Origin: an uncultured Pelagibacteraceae bacterium
GTDB taxonomy: Bacteria; Pseudomonadota; Alphaproteobacteria; Pelagibacterales; Pelagibacteraceae
Length of the DNA stretch: 38,562 bases
Reading direction: 5' to 3'
Assembly (NCBI GenBank): GCA_902617645.1
Contig: CACMXM010000006.1
Coordinates: forward strand, 1 to 38,562
A program made the position numbers and the translations under genes. Below are positions 1 to 11,987 of this stretch, one piece after another; the stretch's first letter is position 1; each line of letters begins with the position of its first letter. Under the pieces are notes generated by a model. It did not search any database, was not told the DNA's origin, and saw nothing but the letters and a program-made list of their open reading frames with translations.

Positions 1-2554
1 AAAACATAAATTGAGAGGATATGTTTCAATAAATGTTCAATCAGGTGAAGCAATGGATACACATTCGTTCGCAACACTTATTGGGGTAGGCGCTACAACT
101 GTAAATCCTTATCTTGCATTAGATGGTTTATATCAAAGATTTGAGAAAAAACTTTTTGGTAAATTTCAATACGAGGAATGTGTCAGTAGATATATAAAAT
201 CTGTAAACAATGGTCTCTTAAAGATAATGTCTAAAATGGGTATCTCGGTAATTAGTTCTTATAGAGGTGGATGTAACTTTGAAACTGTTGGGTTGAGTAG
301 AACAGTTGTTTCTGAATATTTTCCAGGGGTAATTTCTAAAATTTCAGGGATTGGCTTAAGTGGTATTGAAAAAAAATTAAGATTGATACATGAAAAAGCA
401 TTTAGCAATGAGGATAAAGTATTGCCAATTGGAGGTATTTATCGTTATAGAAAGAATGGTGAGGTTCATCAGTATCAAGGTAAATTAATACATTTATTAC
501 AAAGTGCTGTTGCTTCAGGCTCTTATGAAGCTTACAAAAAATATGCTGAAGGAATATATGATTTGCCACCAATAAATCTAAGAGATCTTATTGATTTTAG
601 ACAAAGATACTTAAACAAACCAATAGATATTTCAGAAGTTGAACCAGTAGAAAACATACTTAAAAGATTTGGAAGCGGAAGTATGTCTCATGGAGCCTTG
701 TCTAAAGAAGCACATGAAACATTAGCAATAGGAATGAATCGTATTAAAGGTGCTTCATGTAGCGGTGAAGGTGGTGAGGATGAAGTAAGGTTTAAAAAAA
801 TGAATAATGGAGACAGCGCAAACTCAAGAGTGAAACAAATAGCCTCTGCTAGATTTGGTGTAACAATAAATTACTTGAACAATTGTAACGAAATTGAGAT
901 CAAAATTGCACAGGGCGCTAAACCTGGAGAAGGTGGTCAATTACCAGGGTTTAAAGTATCAGAGGAAATCGCAAGATTAAGACATTCGACTCCAGGTGTG
1001 ACCTTGATTTCTCCTCCACCACACCATGATATTTATTCAATAGAGGATCTCGCACAATTAATTTATGATTTAAAACAAATTAATCCTAAAGCAAGAGTTG
1101 GAGTAAAGCTCGTAGCCTCATCAGGAATAGGAACAATCGCTGCTGGTGTAGCAAAAGCAAAAGCTGATATTATTTTAATTTCTGGTCACAATGGAGGCAC
1201 TGGTGCATCTCCACAAACAAGTGTTAAATACGTTGGAATACCATGGGAAATGGGATTAACGGAAGCTAATCAAGTTTTAACACTCAATAATTTAAGAAAC
1301 TCGGTAACACTTAGAACTGATGGTGGAATTAAAACTGGAAGAGATGTTGTAATTGCAGCCATGATGGGAGCCGAGGAATATGGCGTAGCAACTACTGCTT
1401 TGGTAGCAATGGGTTGTATTATGGTACGTCAATGTCATTCTAACACTTGTCCAGTAGGTGTTTGTACTCAGGATGATAAATTAAGAGAAAAATTTAGTGG
1501 CACTCCTGACAAAGTAGTAAATTTGTTTACTTTTATAGCTAACGAAGTCCGAGAGATATTAGCCGAATTAGGCTTTAAATCGATTAATGAAATAATTGGA
1601 AGGACTGACTTATTGAGACAAGTAAGTAAAGGTTCACCAAATTTAGACGATTTAGATTTAAATCCTTTATTTGTTCAAGCTGATAGTGGAAAAAATAAAC
1701 GTTATTGTGAGAACCAATCAATAAATTTTGTTCCTGATACTCTTGATCAAGAAATATGGCCGGCAATTGAAAAAAAAATCGACAATAATGAGAAAATAGA
1801 TCAAGTATTTGAAATCAAAAATACCCATAGGGCTGTGGGTACAAGAATTTCACATAATTTATATAAAAAATTTGGTTATGAAAAGTTAGAGGATAATTTT
1901 TTAAATCTAAATTTTGTTGGATCAGCCGGACAATCTTTTGGTGCATTTGGAGGAAAAGGGCTATCTTTAAATTTGAAAGGTGATGCAAATGATTATGTTG
2001 GCAAGGGTCTATCAGGAGCAATAGTTTCAATTAAACTCTCTGAAGAAAGTAACTTAAATTCGTCTGAAAATACTATTATAGGAAATACAGTATTATATGG
2101 AGCTACTTCTGGTAGACTATATGCCTCCGGTAAAGCAGGAGAAAGGTTTGCGGTTAGAAACTCTGGAGCAATTTCTGTAATTGAAGGATGTGACTCAAAT
2201 GGTTGTGAGTATATGACCGGTGGAACTGTAGTAATTTTAGGTGACGTCGGTGATAACTTTGCTGCAGGGATGACAGGAGGAATGGGTTTTGTTTATGATA
2301 AAAATAAATTATTTAACAAAAAAGTTAATTCAGAAACAGTAGTATGGCAAATTCCAGAAACGGATTACTGGAAAGATTATCTTAAATCCTTAATAAAAGA
2401 ACATGTCAAATATACTGGATCTGAAATTTCTAAAAATATTTTGAATAATTTCGAAAATGAATTAAATAATTTTCTACAAGTTTGTCCTAAAGAAATGTTG
2501 GATAAACTAGAAAATCCTATCTCTACAAAATCAATGGTAAAAGAAGTAAGTTAA
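1..2554 (+). CDS. gltB: Glutamate synthase large subunit, 5'-truncated by window edge
   Basis: Reading frame is open to the window start (KHKLRGYVSINVQSGEAMDTHSFATLIGVGA...); GltB FMN/Fe-S region ISGHNGGTGASP, GCIMVRQCHSNTCPVGVCTQ and C-terminal GXGXG repeats (GGTVVILGDVGDNFAAGMTGG). Confidence 0.97.
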   Translation, partial: KHKLRGYVSINVQSGEAMDTHSFATLIGVGATTVNPYLALDGLYQRFEKKLFGKFQYEECVSRYIKSVNNGLLKIMSKMGISVISSYRGGCNFETVGLSRTVVSEYFPGVISKISGIGLSGIEKKLRLIHEKAFSNEDKVLPIGGIYRYRKNGEVHQYQGKLIHLLQSAVASGSYEAYKKYAEGIYDLPPINLRDLIDFRQRYLNKPIDISEVEPVENILKRFGSGSMSHGALSKEAHETLAIGMNRIKGASCSGEGGEDEVRFKKMNNGDSANSRVKQIASARFGVTINYLNNCNEIEIKIAQGAKPGEGGQLPGFKVSEEIARLRHSTPGVTLISPPPHHDIYSIEDLAQLIYDLKQINPKARVGVKLVASSGIGTIAAGVAKAKADIILISGHNGGTGASPQTSVKYVGIPWEMGLTEANQVLTLNNLRNSVTLRTDGGIKTGRDVVIAAMMGAEEYGVATTALVAMGCIMVRQCHSNTCPVGVCTQDDKLREKFSGTPDKVVNLFTFIANEVREILAELGFKSINEIIGRTDLLRQVSKGSPNLDDLDLNPLFVQADSGKNKRYCENQSINFVPDTLDQEIWPAIEKKIDNNEKIDQVFEIKNTHRAVGTRISHNLYKKFGYEKLEDNFLNLNFVGSAGQSFGAFGGKGLSLNLKGDANDYVGKGLSGAIVSIKLSEESNLNSSENTIIGNTVLYGATSGRLYASGKAGERFAVRNSGAISVIEGCDSNGCEYMTGGTVVILGDVGDNFAAGMTGGMGFVYDKNKLFNKKVNSETVVWQIPETDYWKDYLKSLIKEHVKYTGSEISKNILNNFENELNNFLQVCPKEMLDKLENPISTKSMVKEVS

Positions 2555-2555
2555 A

Positions 2556-3434
2556 TTGAAAGATCTCAATATTTTTTTTTTTGGATTTGGACAAGTTGCT
2601 AAAGAATTTATTAAAAAACTTCTTTCAGAGGAGTGCAAATTAAATATCTCAATAACTACAAGACAAGCAAGTGGTGAAATCGAATTCTTAGGTCAAAAAG
2701 TTTCAAATTTTGAATTTAATAACGAAAAAATAGATAAAAACATTCAAAAAAAATTAAATAATTCTGATCACATACTTATATCTATACCCCCAAAAGATAA
2801 AAAAGATTTAGTTTTGAAATATTTTTCAAAAGAACTTCTCAATCAAAATATCAAGTGGATAACATATTTATCTGCAACAAGTGTTTATGGAGATCACAAG
2901 GGAGAGTGGGTAGATGAAAAAAGTGAAACTTTACCAAAATCCAAAAGTGGCATTGAAAGATTAGCAGTAGAGAATGGTTGGCTTAAAATGTATGAAGAAC
3001 ATAAAATACCGCTTCAAATTTTTAGATTGTCAGGCATTTACTCAAATAAAAATAATGTGTTAGAGAGAATTAAATCTGGTAACGGAAGTATTATAAGAAA
3101 AAAAAATCAATTTTTTTCAAGAGTACATGTGGAGGACATTGCAAACTTATTATTTATATCACTTAATAAATTTAAAAAAGGTGAAGTTTACAATGTCTCA
3201 GATGATAAGCCCGCATCTTCCGAAGAAGTAATGCAATATGGTGCGAAAATTCTAAATTTACCTGAACCTAAAGAAATAAAGCTAGATCAAATTGAAAGTG
3301 AAATGTTAAAAGCTTTCTACAATGACTCCAAAAAGGTAAGCAACAAAAAAGCAAAAGAATTTTTTAAGTATAACTTTAAATTTCCTACATATATTGAAGG
3401 TTTAAACTATATTAATAAAAAATTACTTAATTAG
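2556..3434 (+). CDS. NAD(P)-dependent epimerase/dehydratase family protein (YeeZ-like)
   Basis: TTG start 1 nt after gltB stop; FFGFGQVAKEF Rossmann motif, TYLSATSVYGDHKGEWVDE, RLSGIYS. Confidence 0.8.
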   Translation: MKDLNIFFFGFGQVAKEFIKKLLSEECKLNISITTRQASGEIEFLGQKVSNFEFNNEKIDKNIQKKLNNSDHILISIPPKDKKDLVLKYFSKELLNQNIKWITYLSATSVYGDHKGEWVDEKSETLPKSKSGIERLAVENGWLKMYEEHKIPLQIFRLSGIYSNKNNVLERIKSGNGSIIRKKNQFFSRVHVEDIANLLFISLNKFKKGEVYNVSDDKPASSEEVMQYGAKILNLPEPKEIKLDQIESEMLKAFYNDSKKVSNKKAKEFFKYNFKFPTYIEGLNYINKKLLN

Positions 3435-4191
3435 AATCTTTGTAATTATTAATAATTTTTTTTAACTCTTTTAAAATTTTTAACTTAAACTGCTTTTTAA
3501 ATAGGCTATGATCGCCATTTTTTATTACAATTATTTTTTTTTGTGCAAACTTAAAAATTTTAAGTAGTTTTCGTGAATAAACCACTGGAACCGTATCATC
3601 TTTTTTACCATGAAATAATGTAACTGGTATTTTTAAATTTATTCTTTTATGCAATACCTTGTTTTTCCTTCCATCCTTTATGAGTTGAAAAGTAATAGGA
3701 TACTCATATTCGCCGTGTTTTAAATGATAAACCCCATTTTTGATGGTCTCTCTTTTCATTTTCTTAGAAAATTTTTTCCACATGACTTTTTCTAAAAACT
3801 CAGGAGCGGAACCAATACCTATAAATCCTTTTATTTGTTTTGAGAAAAATTTAAATTGGTTTGTAGATATCCAAGAACCCATACTAGAACCGATTAATAT
3901 AAAATCGTTTTTTTTGACTAGTTTTTTGATAGCCAACTTAGTATCACTAGTCCATTTGCTAATATTTCCTTTCGTAAACTCACCTGACGATTTTCCATGC
4001 CCAGAATATTCAAATGCTAAAAATCCAATTTTATTCTTTTTGCAGAAACTTAAAAAAGTTTTAGGTTTCTCTCCCTCAACATCAGACATAAATCCATGTA
4101 GAAAAACAACATAAAGGTTTTTTGTATAGTTATAACTTAAATATCTTATTTTCTGACTATTCTTTATTTTAAGGTATTTAAATTTTGTCAT
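3427..4191 (-). CDS. alpha/beta hydrolase
   Basis: VVFLHGFMSDVEG, nucleophile elbow IGSSMGSW, FHGKKDDTVPV, NGDHSLF. Confidence 0.85.
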   Translation of the reverse strand: MTKFKYLKIKNSQKIRYLSYNYTKNLYVVFLHGFMSDVEGEKPKTFLSFCKKNKIGFLAFEYSGHGKSSGEFTKGNISKWTSDTKLAIKKLVKKNDFILIGSSMGSWISTNQFKFFSKQIKGFIGIGSAPEFLEKVMWKKFSKKMKRETIKNGVYHLKHGEYEYPITFQLIKDGRKNKVLHKRINLKIPVTLFHGKKDDTVPVVYSRKLLKIFKFAQKKIIVIKNGDHSLFKKQFKLKILKELKKIINNYKDSN

Positions 4192-4233
4192 AAAAGTTTA
4201 TTAGAGTAATTTCTTAATATATAACATTAGAGA

Positions 4234-5388
4234 ATGTCATCTAAAATAAAAGTTTTACAAGTTATACCAAAATTGGGCTATGGTGGTGCTGAAACTGGAT
4301 GTTACGACTTAGCACACTACCTTCATGAACAAGATTGTAAGTCTTATATAGCTACAAGTGGTGGAGAACTTTTAAAGTACGTGGATAAAAAAAAAGTGAA
4401 GATAATAAAGTTACCTGTACACTCAAAAAATCCACTTCTGATATTATTAAACAGTATTTGTCTAGCTTTCATAATTTTATTTCTCAATATCAATATTGTT
4501 CATGCAAGAAGCAGGTCACCTGCCTGGTCTTGTCTAATTGCAACAAAGCTCACTTTCAGAAAATTCGTTACAACTTTTCATGGAACTTATAACTTTAGCT
4601 CAAATATTAAAAAATTTTATAATTCTGTAATGGTAAAGTCAGATTTATTAATTGCTGGATCAAATTTTATTTTTTCACATATAAACGATAATTATCAAAA
4701 ATATTTAAATCCAAAAAAAAAATTTCTAGTCATCTTCAGAGGTATAAATACAGAATATTTTGATCCAGATAACTTAACGAAAAACAGTGTTAGTAAATTA
4801 AAAACTCTTTGGCAAATAGAAGAAAATAGTAAAGTAATTCTTTTACCAGGTAGGCTTACATCATGGAAAGGACAAGAGTTATTTATTGAGGCAATTAACA
4901 AATTCAAAAAATTAAATCCAAATCTAGACTTCATAGCTGTAGTTTTGGGTGGCGATCAAGGAAGAACGGTTTATAAAAAAAAACTTGAGAGATTAGTTGA
5001 ACAATACGATTTAACAAATAATTTTAGGTTCATAGAGAAATGTGAATATATGCCGGCTGCTTATATGTTATCAGATATTATAGTTTCGTCTTCAATCGAG
5101 CCAGAGTCTTTTGGTAGAGTTTCGGTAGAGGCGCAATCAATGAGAAAACCTATTATTGCTAGTAATATTGGTGGTTCAAATGAAACTATAATTGACAATA
5201 AAAGTGGTATTTTATTTGAAAGTGGCAATGCAGATTCTTTATCAAAAAAAATTGACGAGGTTATAAATCTTGACACTTTAACTCTGGAATTAATGGGTAA
5301 AGAAGGTAGAAAGAATGTTATAAATAGATTTAATATTGAAAAAATGTGTTTAAACACTTATTCAGAATACAAAAAATTATTTAACTAA
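4234..5388 (+). CDS. GT4-family glycosyltransferase (group 1)
   Basis: VIPKLGYGGAETGCYDLA; LLPGRLTSWKGQELFIEA; SSSIEPESFGRVSVEAQSMRKPIIASNIGGSNETI. Confidence 0.92.
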   Translation: MSSKIKVLQVIPKLGYGGAETGCYDLAHYLHEQDCKSYIATSGGELLKYVDKKKVKIIKLPVHSKNPLLILLNSICLAFIILFLNINIVHARSRSPAWSCLIATKLTFRKFVTTFHGTYNFSSNIKKFYNSVMVKSDLLIAGSNFIFSHINDNYQKYLNPKKKFLVIFRGINTEYFDPDNLTKNSVSKLKTLWQIEENSKVILLPGRLTSWKGQELFIEAINKFKKLNPNLDFIAVVLGGDQGRTVYKKKLERLVEQYDLTNNFRFIEKCEYMPAAYMLSDIIVSSSIEPESFGRVSVEAQSMRKPIIASNIGGSNETIIDNKSGILFESGNADSLSKKIDEVINLDTLTLELMGKEGRKNVINRFNIEKMCLNTYSEYKKLFN

Positions 5389-7307
5389 TGACAAATATTA
5401 CACTCCCTGATGGAAAGACAATTAGGTTTGAAAAACCTGTAACTGGTTCACAGGTTGCTGAAAAAATTAGCAAATCTTTAGCAAAGCAAGCTTTAATTAT
5501 GAGTGTAAATGGAGAACTTAAAGATTTATATCATATAATTAAAGAAGATAGTTCTGTAAAAATTATTACCGCTAAAGATCCTGAAGGATTAGAAGTTATT
5601 AGACATGACGCTGCTCACATAATGGCTATGGCTGTTCAAGAATTATATCCAGGTACACAGGTTACTATAGGTCCAGTCATCGAAAATGGTTTTTACTATG
5701 ATTTTGCTAGAAAGGAGCCTTTTACAAGTGAGGATCTTAATAAAATTGAAAAAAGAATGTCAGAGATTGTCGACAAAGATGTGAAAACAAAAAGAGAAGT
5801 TTGGGAAAGAGAAAAAGCTATAAACCATTTTAAAAAGATTGGTGAAAAATATAAAGCTGAAATAATTGAGGGCATTCCAAAAAATGAGGAACTTTCAATT
5901 TATCATCACGGTGAAACTTGGCATGATTTGTGTAGAGGTCCTCATTTGGAATCTTCAGGAAAAATTGGCAAAGCTTTTAAACTAACAAAAGTCTCAGGAG
6001 CATATTGGCGTGGAGACTCGAAAAATGAAATGCTTCAAAGGATTTATGGTACTGGTTGGGCTAATCAAAAAGATTTAGATACTTATTTAAAAAGAATAGA
6101 AGAGGCTGAAAAAAGAGATCATAGAAAGCTTGGAAAAGAAATGAATCTGTTTCATTTTAGAGAAGAAAGTCCAGGCTCAGTTTTCTGGCATGAAAAAGGA
6201 TGGAGTCTTTTTCAAAAACTTGTTGATTATATGAGAGATAGGCAAAAAAAAGCGGGTTATAAAGAGATAAATACTCCAGAAATTCTAGACAGGTCTCTTT
6301 GGGAAAAATCTGGTCATTGGGATAAATTTGGAGAACACATGTATACATCTACCACTCCTGATGAAAAAGTGTTTGCAATTAAACCAATGAATTGTCCAGG
6401 ATGTGTACAAGTTTTTAATCAGGGACTAAAAAGTTATAGAGATTTACCCTTAAAAATGTCTGAGTTTGGAAAAGTCCACAGATATGAACCTTCAGGAGCT
6501 TTACATGGACTTATGAGAGTAAGAGCATTTACCCAAGATGATGCTCATATTTTTTGTACAGAGGAACAAATTACAGAAGAGTCTTTAAGCGTAACAAATT
6601 TAATATTAGATATTTATAAAGATTTAGGCTTTAAAAATGTAATATTAAAATATTCTGACCGACCTGAGATAAGAGTTGGAGACGATAAAGTTTGGGACAA
6701 ATCTGAAGCTGCATTATTAAAAGCAGTGAAAGCAACAAAATTGGAATACACGATTAATAAAGGCGAAGGTGCATTCTATGGACCGAAAATTGAATTTGTT
6801 TTAAGAGATGCAATAGGACGAGACTGGCAATGTGGAACCTTGCAGGTAGATTTAAACCTTCCTGAAAGATTAGGTGCAACATTTGTTGATAAGGATGGAT
6901 CAAAAAAAGTACCAGTAATGCTTCATAGAGCTCTCTTTGGATCACTAGAAAGATTTATTGGAATTCTAATTGAAAACTATGCAGGTAAACTTCCATTTTG
7001 GATTAGTCCACTTCAAATAGTTGTCATCCCTGTTTCAGATGAATTCGATAAATACGCTTCGGAGGTAGTTGGAAAACTTAGAAATGTAGGATTAAATTGC
7101 GAGGTTGATTTAAAAAACCACAATTTAAATTACAAAATTAGAGAACATTCACTATCTAAAGTACCAGTTTTACTAATTTGTGGTAAAAAAGAAGTTGACA
7201 GTGATAGTGTAACTATTAGAGAATTAGATAATAAAAAACAAGAAAATATGAAGCTAAAAGATTTTATCAAAAAGTATTCTGCTTTAAATCAAGCATCCCT
7301 CAATTAA
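5388..7307 (+). CDS. thrS: Threonyl-tRNA synthetase
   Basis: TGS domain, HDAAHIMAMAVQELYP, class II motifs, KPMNCPGCVQVF, HRALFGSLERFIGILIEN; TAATG overlap with upstream ORF. Confidence 0.98.
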   Translation: MTNITLPDGKTIRFEKPVTGSQVAEKISKSLAKQALIMSVNGELKDLYHIIKEDSSVKIITAKDPEGLEVIRHDAAHIMAMAVQELYPGTQVTIGPVIENGFYYDFARKEPFTSEDLNKIEKRMSEIVDKDVKTKREVWEREKAINHFKKIGEKYKAEIIEGIPKNEELSIYHHGETWHDLCRGPHLESSGKIGKAFKLTKVSGAYWRGDSKNEMLQRIYGTGWANQKDLDTYLKRIEEAEKRDHRKLGKEMNLFHFREESPGSVFWHEKGWSLFQKLVDYMRDRQKKAGYKEINTPEILDRSLWEKSGHWDKFGEHMYTSTTPDEKVFAIKPMNCPGCVQVFNQGLKSYRDLPLKMSEFGKVHRYEPSGALHGLMRVRAFTQDDAHIFCTEEQITEESLSVTNLILDIYKDLGFKNVILKYSDRPEIRVGDDKVWDKSEAALLKAVKATKLEYTINKGEGAFYGPKIEFVLRDAIGRDWQCGTLQVDLNLPERLGATFVDKDGSKKVPVMLHRALFGSLERFIGILIENYAGKLPFWISPLQIVVIPVSDEFDKYASEVVGKLRNVGLNCEVDLKNHNLNYKIREHSLSKVPVLLICGKKEVDSDSVTIRELDNKKQENMKLKDFIKKYSALNQASLN

Positions 7308-7853
7308 GTGGCTGATCATAAAAAAAATTATTTCCAAAGAAGGACTAAAGATAAAGGTCCAAGAGCCAACAATAGAATCTATTCCCCGGAAGTACAGGTA
7401 ATTTCAAGCTCAGGTGAAAATCTAGGAATATTAAATACGAATGAGGCAATTTCAATTGCTCGAGAAGAGGATTTAGATCTTATAGAAATTTCTCCCAATG
7501 CTAAACCGCCAGTTTGTAAAATTATGGATATGGGTAAATTTAAATATGATGCTCAAAAAAAAGCTAATAAAGCTAAAAAGAAACAAAAAAAAGTTGATTT
7601 AAAAGAGATTAAATTAAGACCAGTAACTGAAGTACATGATTATTCTTTTAAAATTAAAAATGCTCAAAAATTTCTTACTAAGGGAGATAAGGTAAAATTT
7701 ACTATTAGATTTAAAGGTAGAGAACTTCAACACACACATCTTGGGAATGAGTTAATGGAAAAAATCAAAACTGACATGTCCACAGTTGGTAAAATTGAGC
7801 TTCAACCGAAATTTGATGGAAAACAGATGATAATGGTAATACAGCCATTATAA
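7308..7853 (+). CDS. infC: Translation initiation factor IF-3 (GTG start)
   Basis: RANNRIYSPEVQVI, KPPVCKIMDMGKFKYDAQKK, KFTIRFKGRELQH; between thrS and rpmI. Confidence 0.97.
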   Translation: MADHKKNYFQRRTKDKGPRANNRIYSPEVQVISSSGENLGILNTNEAISIAREEDLDLIEISPNAKPPVCKIMDMGKFKYDAQKKANKAKKKQKKVDLKEIKLRPVTEVHDYSFKIKNAQKFLTKGDKVKFTIRFKGRELQHTHLGNELMEKIKTDMSTVGKIELQPKFDGKQMIMVIQPL

Positions 7854-7906
7854 GCAATAATTAAGGTTGTAAATTAATTCTAATATTTGTATAAGTCCTG
7901 CCACAT

Positions 7907-8113
7907 ATGCCAAAATTAAAAACTAAAAGCTCAGCAAAAAAAAGATTTAAAATTACTGCAAGAGGAAAAGTTGTTATGCCTCAAGCAGGTAAGAGACACG
8001 GCATGATTAAAAGAACTAATTCACAGATAAGAAAGCAAAGAGGAACCACAATTATGGCAAAGCAGGATGGAAAAATTGTTAAATCGTATATGCCATATAA
8101 TTTAAGAGGATAA
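7907..8113 (+). CDS. rpmI: 50S ribosomal protein L35
   Basis: [22 protein letters not shown]. Confidence 0.97.
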   Translation: MPKLKTKSSAKKRFKITARGKVVMPQAGKRHGMIKRTNSQIRKQRGTTIMAKQDGKIVKSYMPYNLRG

Positions 8114-8114
8114 A

Positions 8115-8471
8115 ATGGCTAGAGTTAAAAGAGGTGTAACAAGTAGAGCAAAACACAAGAAAGTTCTAAAAGCTGTTAAGGGTCAATGGGGAAGAAGAAA
8201 AAATACTATTAGAGTTGCAAGACAAGCTATGGAAAAAGCAATGCAATATGCTTACAGAGATCGAAGAAATAAAAAAAGAGATTTTAAATCACTATGGATT
8301 CAAAGAATAAATGCTGGAGTTAGATCAGAAGGTCTCACATATTCTAGATTTATTCATGGCTTAAATAAATCAGGTATAAAGTTAGATAGAAAAATTCTAG
8401 CAGAAATAGCATACGATAACCCAGAAGCCTTTAAAACGATCGTCAAAAAAGCCCAATCGGCATTAAATTAA
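8115..8471 (+). CDS. rplT: 50S ribosomal protein L20
   Basis: [30 protein letters not shown]. Confidence 0.98.
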   Translation: MARVKRGVTSRAKHKKVLKAVKGQWGRRKNTIRVARQAMEKAMQYAYRDRRNKKRDFKSLWIQRINAGVRSEGLTYSRFIHGLNKSGIKLDRKILAEIAYDNPEAFKTIVKKAQSALN

Positions 8472-8514
8472 TCTTCACTATTGTTTTATTTAAACTAGGA
8501 AATAATCTGCAGAT

Positions 8515-9582
8515 ATGTCAGATATTATAAAAATAAAAACAGAATATCTTAACAAGCTTAAAAATGTTTCTGATCTTAAAGAAATTAACCAAATAAAATC
8601 TGAATTATTTGGAAAGAGTGGAAAAATATCTGATGAATTTAAGAAATTGGGTTCTCAAAATTCTGAAGAGAGAAAAAAAATTTCATCAGAGTTAAATGAT
8701 ACAAAAAGTGAGTTACAAAATTTAATTGAAAAAAAAATAAAAGATATCGAAATAAATGAAATTAATTTAAAACTTAAAAATGAAAGAATTGATGTAACTT
8801 TACCTGAAAGAACTTTTAATAGGGGAAAAATTCATCCTGTTTCACAAGTTATAGATGAAATATCATCTATCTTTTCGGAAATTGGTTTTTCTGTTGAAGA
8901 GGGACCAGATGTTGAAAACGAATACAATAACTTTACAGCCTTAAATACACCAGAAAGCCACCCAGCAAGAGATATGCATGACACTTTTTATCTGGACAAA
9001 AATAAAAAATTTTTACTTAGAACCCACACATCTCCTGTGCAAGTAAGAACCATGTTAAAAGGGAAGCCTCCCTTTAAAATAATTGCGCCAGGAAGAACCT
9101 ACAGATCTGATAGTGATCAAACTCATGCTCCCATGTTCCATCAGGTTGAGGGTCTTCATATAGATAAGAACATTAACATGGCTCACTTAAAAGGATGTCT
9201 AAACTATTTTATTAAAGAATTTTTTGAAGTTGACAAAATTAAGATGCGATTTCGACCAAGTCATTTTCCATTTACAGAACCTTCTGCTGAAGTTGATATT
9301 GGCTATGAAATGAAAGATGGGAAAATAATAATTGGAGAAGGAGATCAATGGCTTGAGATTTTAGGATGTGGAATGGTTCATCCTAATGTTCTCAAAAATG
9401 TCAAAGTCAATCCATCCAAGTATCAAGGTTATGCTTTTGGAATAGGTATTGATAGACTAGCAATGCTTAAATATGGAATTAATGATTTAAGAGCCTTTTT
9501 TGAAACTGATTATAGATGGTTAAGTCATTTTGGATTTGATCCTTTAGATGTTCCGTCTAGTTATAGAGGTTTAAGCCGATGA
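8515..9582 (+). CDS. pheS: Phenylalanyl-tRNA synthetase alpha subunit
   Basis: [47 protein letters not shown]. Confidence 0.98.
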   Translation: MSDIIKIKTEYLNKLKNVSDLKEINQIKSELFGKSGKISDEFKKLGSQNSEERKKISSELNDTKSELQNLIEKKIKDIEINEINLKLKNERIDVTLPERTFNRGKIHPVSQVIDEISSIFSEIGFSVEEGPDVENEYNNFTALNTPESHPARDMHDTFYLDKNKKFLLRTHTSPVQVRTMLKGKPPFKIIAPGRTYRSDSDQTHAPMFHQVEGLHIDKNINMAHLKGCLNYFIKEFFEVDKIKMRFRPSHFPFTEPSAEVDIGYEMKDGKIIIGEGDQWLEILGCGMVHPNVLKNVKVNPSKYQGYAFGIGIDRLAMLKYGINDLRAFFETDYRWLSHFGFDPLDVPSSYRGLSR

Positions 9583-11987
9583 AATTCACAATAGATTGGC
9601 TAAAGGATCATTTAGATACAAAATTGAATGATGAAAAAATAATAGATAAACTTACAAATCTTGGCTTAGAGGTAGAAAGTTTTCAAAGTCAACCATCAGA
9701 ATTAGATAATTTTATTGTTGCAAAAATAGTTAGTTCAGAAAAGCATCCAAATGCAGATAGATTAAAAGTATGTGAGGTTGATATTGGAAAGAACGAAAAT
9801 GTAAAAGTTGTTTGTGGTGCACCCAATGCAAAACAAAATTTAATAACAGTTTATGCACCACCAGGAGCAATTATTCCAAAAAATCAGATGAAATTATCAG
9901 TGAGCAAAATCAGAGGAGTTACATCTTACGGTATGTTATGTTCAGAGGCAGAGCTGAAACTTTCTGATGAAAGCGAGGGTATAACTGAGCTATCTGGAAA
10001 TAAATATGAAAGCAAAATAGGAAAAAATTATTTTTCAAACAATGCACCTAAAGTTATTGATTTATCAATCACTCCAAACCGAGCTGACTGTCTTGGTGTG
10101 AGAGGTATTGCAAGAGACTTAGCAGCTTCAGGATCAGGGAAATTGAGAAAAATAAACTCTTCTAAAATTAAATCTTTTGGCCAGCAAAATTTAAAAGTAC
10201 AAATAAAGAAAGAAAAAAATCAAGGATGTTCCGCATTTGGAACCTTTTTAATAAAAGATGTCAAAAATAAAGAAAGTCCAAAATGGCTTAAAGATAAATT
10301 ATTATCTGTTGGACAGAAACCAATTTCAGCAATTGTTGATATAACAAATTATGTAATGCTTGATTTAAATCGACCTTTGCATGCATATGATGCAGACAAA
10401 ATTGATACAGAAATTTTAGTAAGAAACTCAAAAAAAGGTGAAAGTTTTGAAGCATTGGATAAAAAAAAATATGTTTTAGAGGATAATATGTGTGTAATCA
10501 CTGATAATTCAGGTATTTTAGGTTTAGGTGGCATAATAGGAGGCACAAGATCAGCCACAGAGTTTGGAACAACAAATATTCTTTTAGAGTCAGCATATTT
10601 CCATCCAAAATCTATAAGAAAAACCTCAAAGTCATTAAATATAGATACTGATGCAAAACATAGATTTGAAAGGGGCATAGATCCTAATTCTATAGAGGAA
10701 GGATTATTGGTTGCTGCGAATTTAATTAAAAAGATATGTGGTGGAACAATTAGTAAAAAAGATATTCAAATAAACGAAAAATTTAAAAAACGTAAAGTTA
10801 GTTTTCCAGTAACAAAACTTCAAAGTATTACTGGTTTTAAAGTTTCAGAAAAAGAAATTGTAAAAATTTTAGATAGTCTTGGTTTTAAAATAACAAAGAA
10901 AAAAAAATTTTTAGATTTAATTGTTCCCTCATGGAGACCAGATATAGAGCAAGAAATTGATATTGTTGAGGAAGTTGCGAGAATAATTGGCTACGATAAA
11001 ATTAAAACAGAATTACCAGAAAAAGTCAGAATAAAGCCAACTTTAAATAAGCAACAAAAATTATTTCATTTTTTACAAAGATCCGTTGCATCTAAAGGTT
11101 ATCTTGAGACTGTTACTTGGTCATTTACAGATTCCAAAATTAACGAATTATTTAAAGAGGATAAAAAAGAAATTGAAATAGTCAATCCAATTAGCTCTGA
11201 TTTGAATGTATTAAGAAGCTCTATTTTTTCTAATCTGATTTTTTACTTAAAAAAGAATTTAGATAGAGACTTTAAAGATATTTCAATGTTTGAAATAGGA
11301 CCAATTTTTACTGGGTATAAACCAGGGGAACAAGAAATTGTATTAGCGGGGATAAAGTCTGGATTAGCTTCCAGATTAAACTGGATAGAAAAAGACAGAA
11401 AACTTGATGTCTTTGACTCTAAAAGAGATGTAATGCAAACTTTACATGAAATAGGTTTAGATATTAATAAAATCAAAATCGATACTAAAACCCCTAATTA
11501 TTATCACCCAGGAAAATCTGGTGCTATTTATCAAAATTCTTTTGATAAAGTTCCAATCGTATTTTTTGGAGAAATTCATCCAAATATAATTCATAAAGTT
11601 GATATAAAAACAGATGCACTTATTATTTTTGAGGTTTTTTTAGATAGAATAAAAATTAGCGAGAGAAAAATTAAAGACATGAAATCAAAATTTCAATATT
11701 CAGATTTTCAAAAATCCGAGAGAGATTTTGCATTTGTTTTAGACAAAAGTTTTGAAGTTCAAGAACTTATTAAAATTATTTCTGATGTAGATAAAGATTT
11801 AATAAAATCTATAAGGGTTTTTGATGTTTATGAGGGAGATAATATAGATCAAGACAAAAAGTCAGTTGCATTAAATGTTACAATTCAATCAACAAATAAA
11901 TCGCTTACAGACGAAGATTTAAATAATTTAAATAAATTAATTATTTCTAGTGTAGAAAATAAAACGGGTGCAAAATTAAGATCATAG
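9579..11987 (+). CDS. pheT: Phenylalanyl-tRNA synthetase beta subunit
   Basis: [18 protein letters not shown] domain [11 protein letters not shown]3/B4 and FDX-ACB domains; ATGA overlap with pheS. Confidence 0.98.
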   Translation: MKFTIDWLKDHLDTKLNDEKIIDKLTNLGLEVESFQSQPSELDNFIVAKIVSSEKHPNADRLKVCEVDIGKNENVKVVCGAPNAKQNLITVYAPPGAIIPKNQMKLSVSKIRGVTSYGMLCSEAELKLSDESEGITELSGNKYESKIGKNYFSNNAPKVIDLSITPNRADCLGVRGIARDLAASGSGKLRKINSSKIKSFGQQNLKVQIKKEKNQGCSAFGTFLIKDVKNKESPKWLKDKLLSVGQKPISAIVDITNYVMLDLNRPLHAYDADKIDTEILVRNSKKGESFEALDKKKYVLEDNMCVITDNSGILGLGGIIGGTRSATEFGTTNILLESAYFHPKSIRKTSKSLNIDTDAKHRFERGIDPNSIEEGLLVAANLIKKICGGTISKKDIQINEKFKKRKVSFPVTKLQSITGFKVSEKEIVKILDSLGFKITKKKKFLDLIVPSWRPDIEQEIDIVEEVARIIGYDKIKTELPEKVRIKPTLNKQQKLFHFLQRSVASKGYLETVTWSFTDSKINELFKEDKKEIEIVNPISSDLNVLRSSIFSNLIFYLKKNLDRDFKDISMFEIGPIFTGYKPGEQEIVLAGIKSGLASRLNWIEKDRKLDVFDSKRDVMQTLHEIGLDINKIKIDTKTPNYYHPGKSGAIYQNSFDKVPIVFFGEIHPNIIHKVDIKTDALIIFEVFLDRIKISERKIKDMKSKFQYSDFQKSERDFAFVLDKSFEVQELIKIISDVDKDLIKSIRVFDVYEGDNIDQDKKSVALNVTIQSTNKSLTDEDLNNLNKLIISSVENKTGAKLRS

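Noticed and set aside
1584-2030. Minus-strand ORFs opposite gltB (60 and 71 aa)
   Set aside because: Antisense to strongly conserved GltB coding sequence; no recognisable motif.
3740-4114. 124-aa plus-strand ORF opposite the alpha/beta hydrolase
   Set aside because: Shadow ORF; the minus strand has the clear GXSXG hydrolase.
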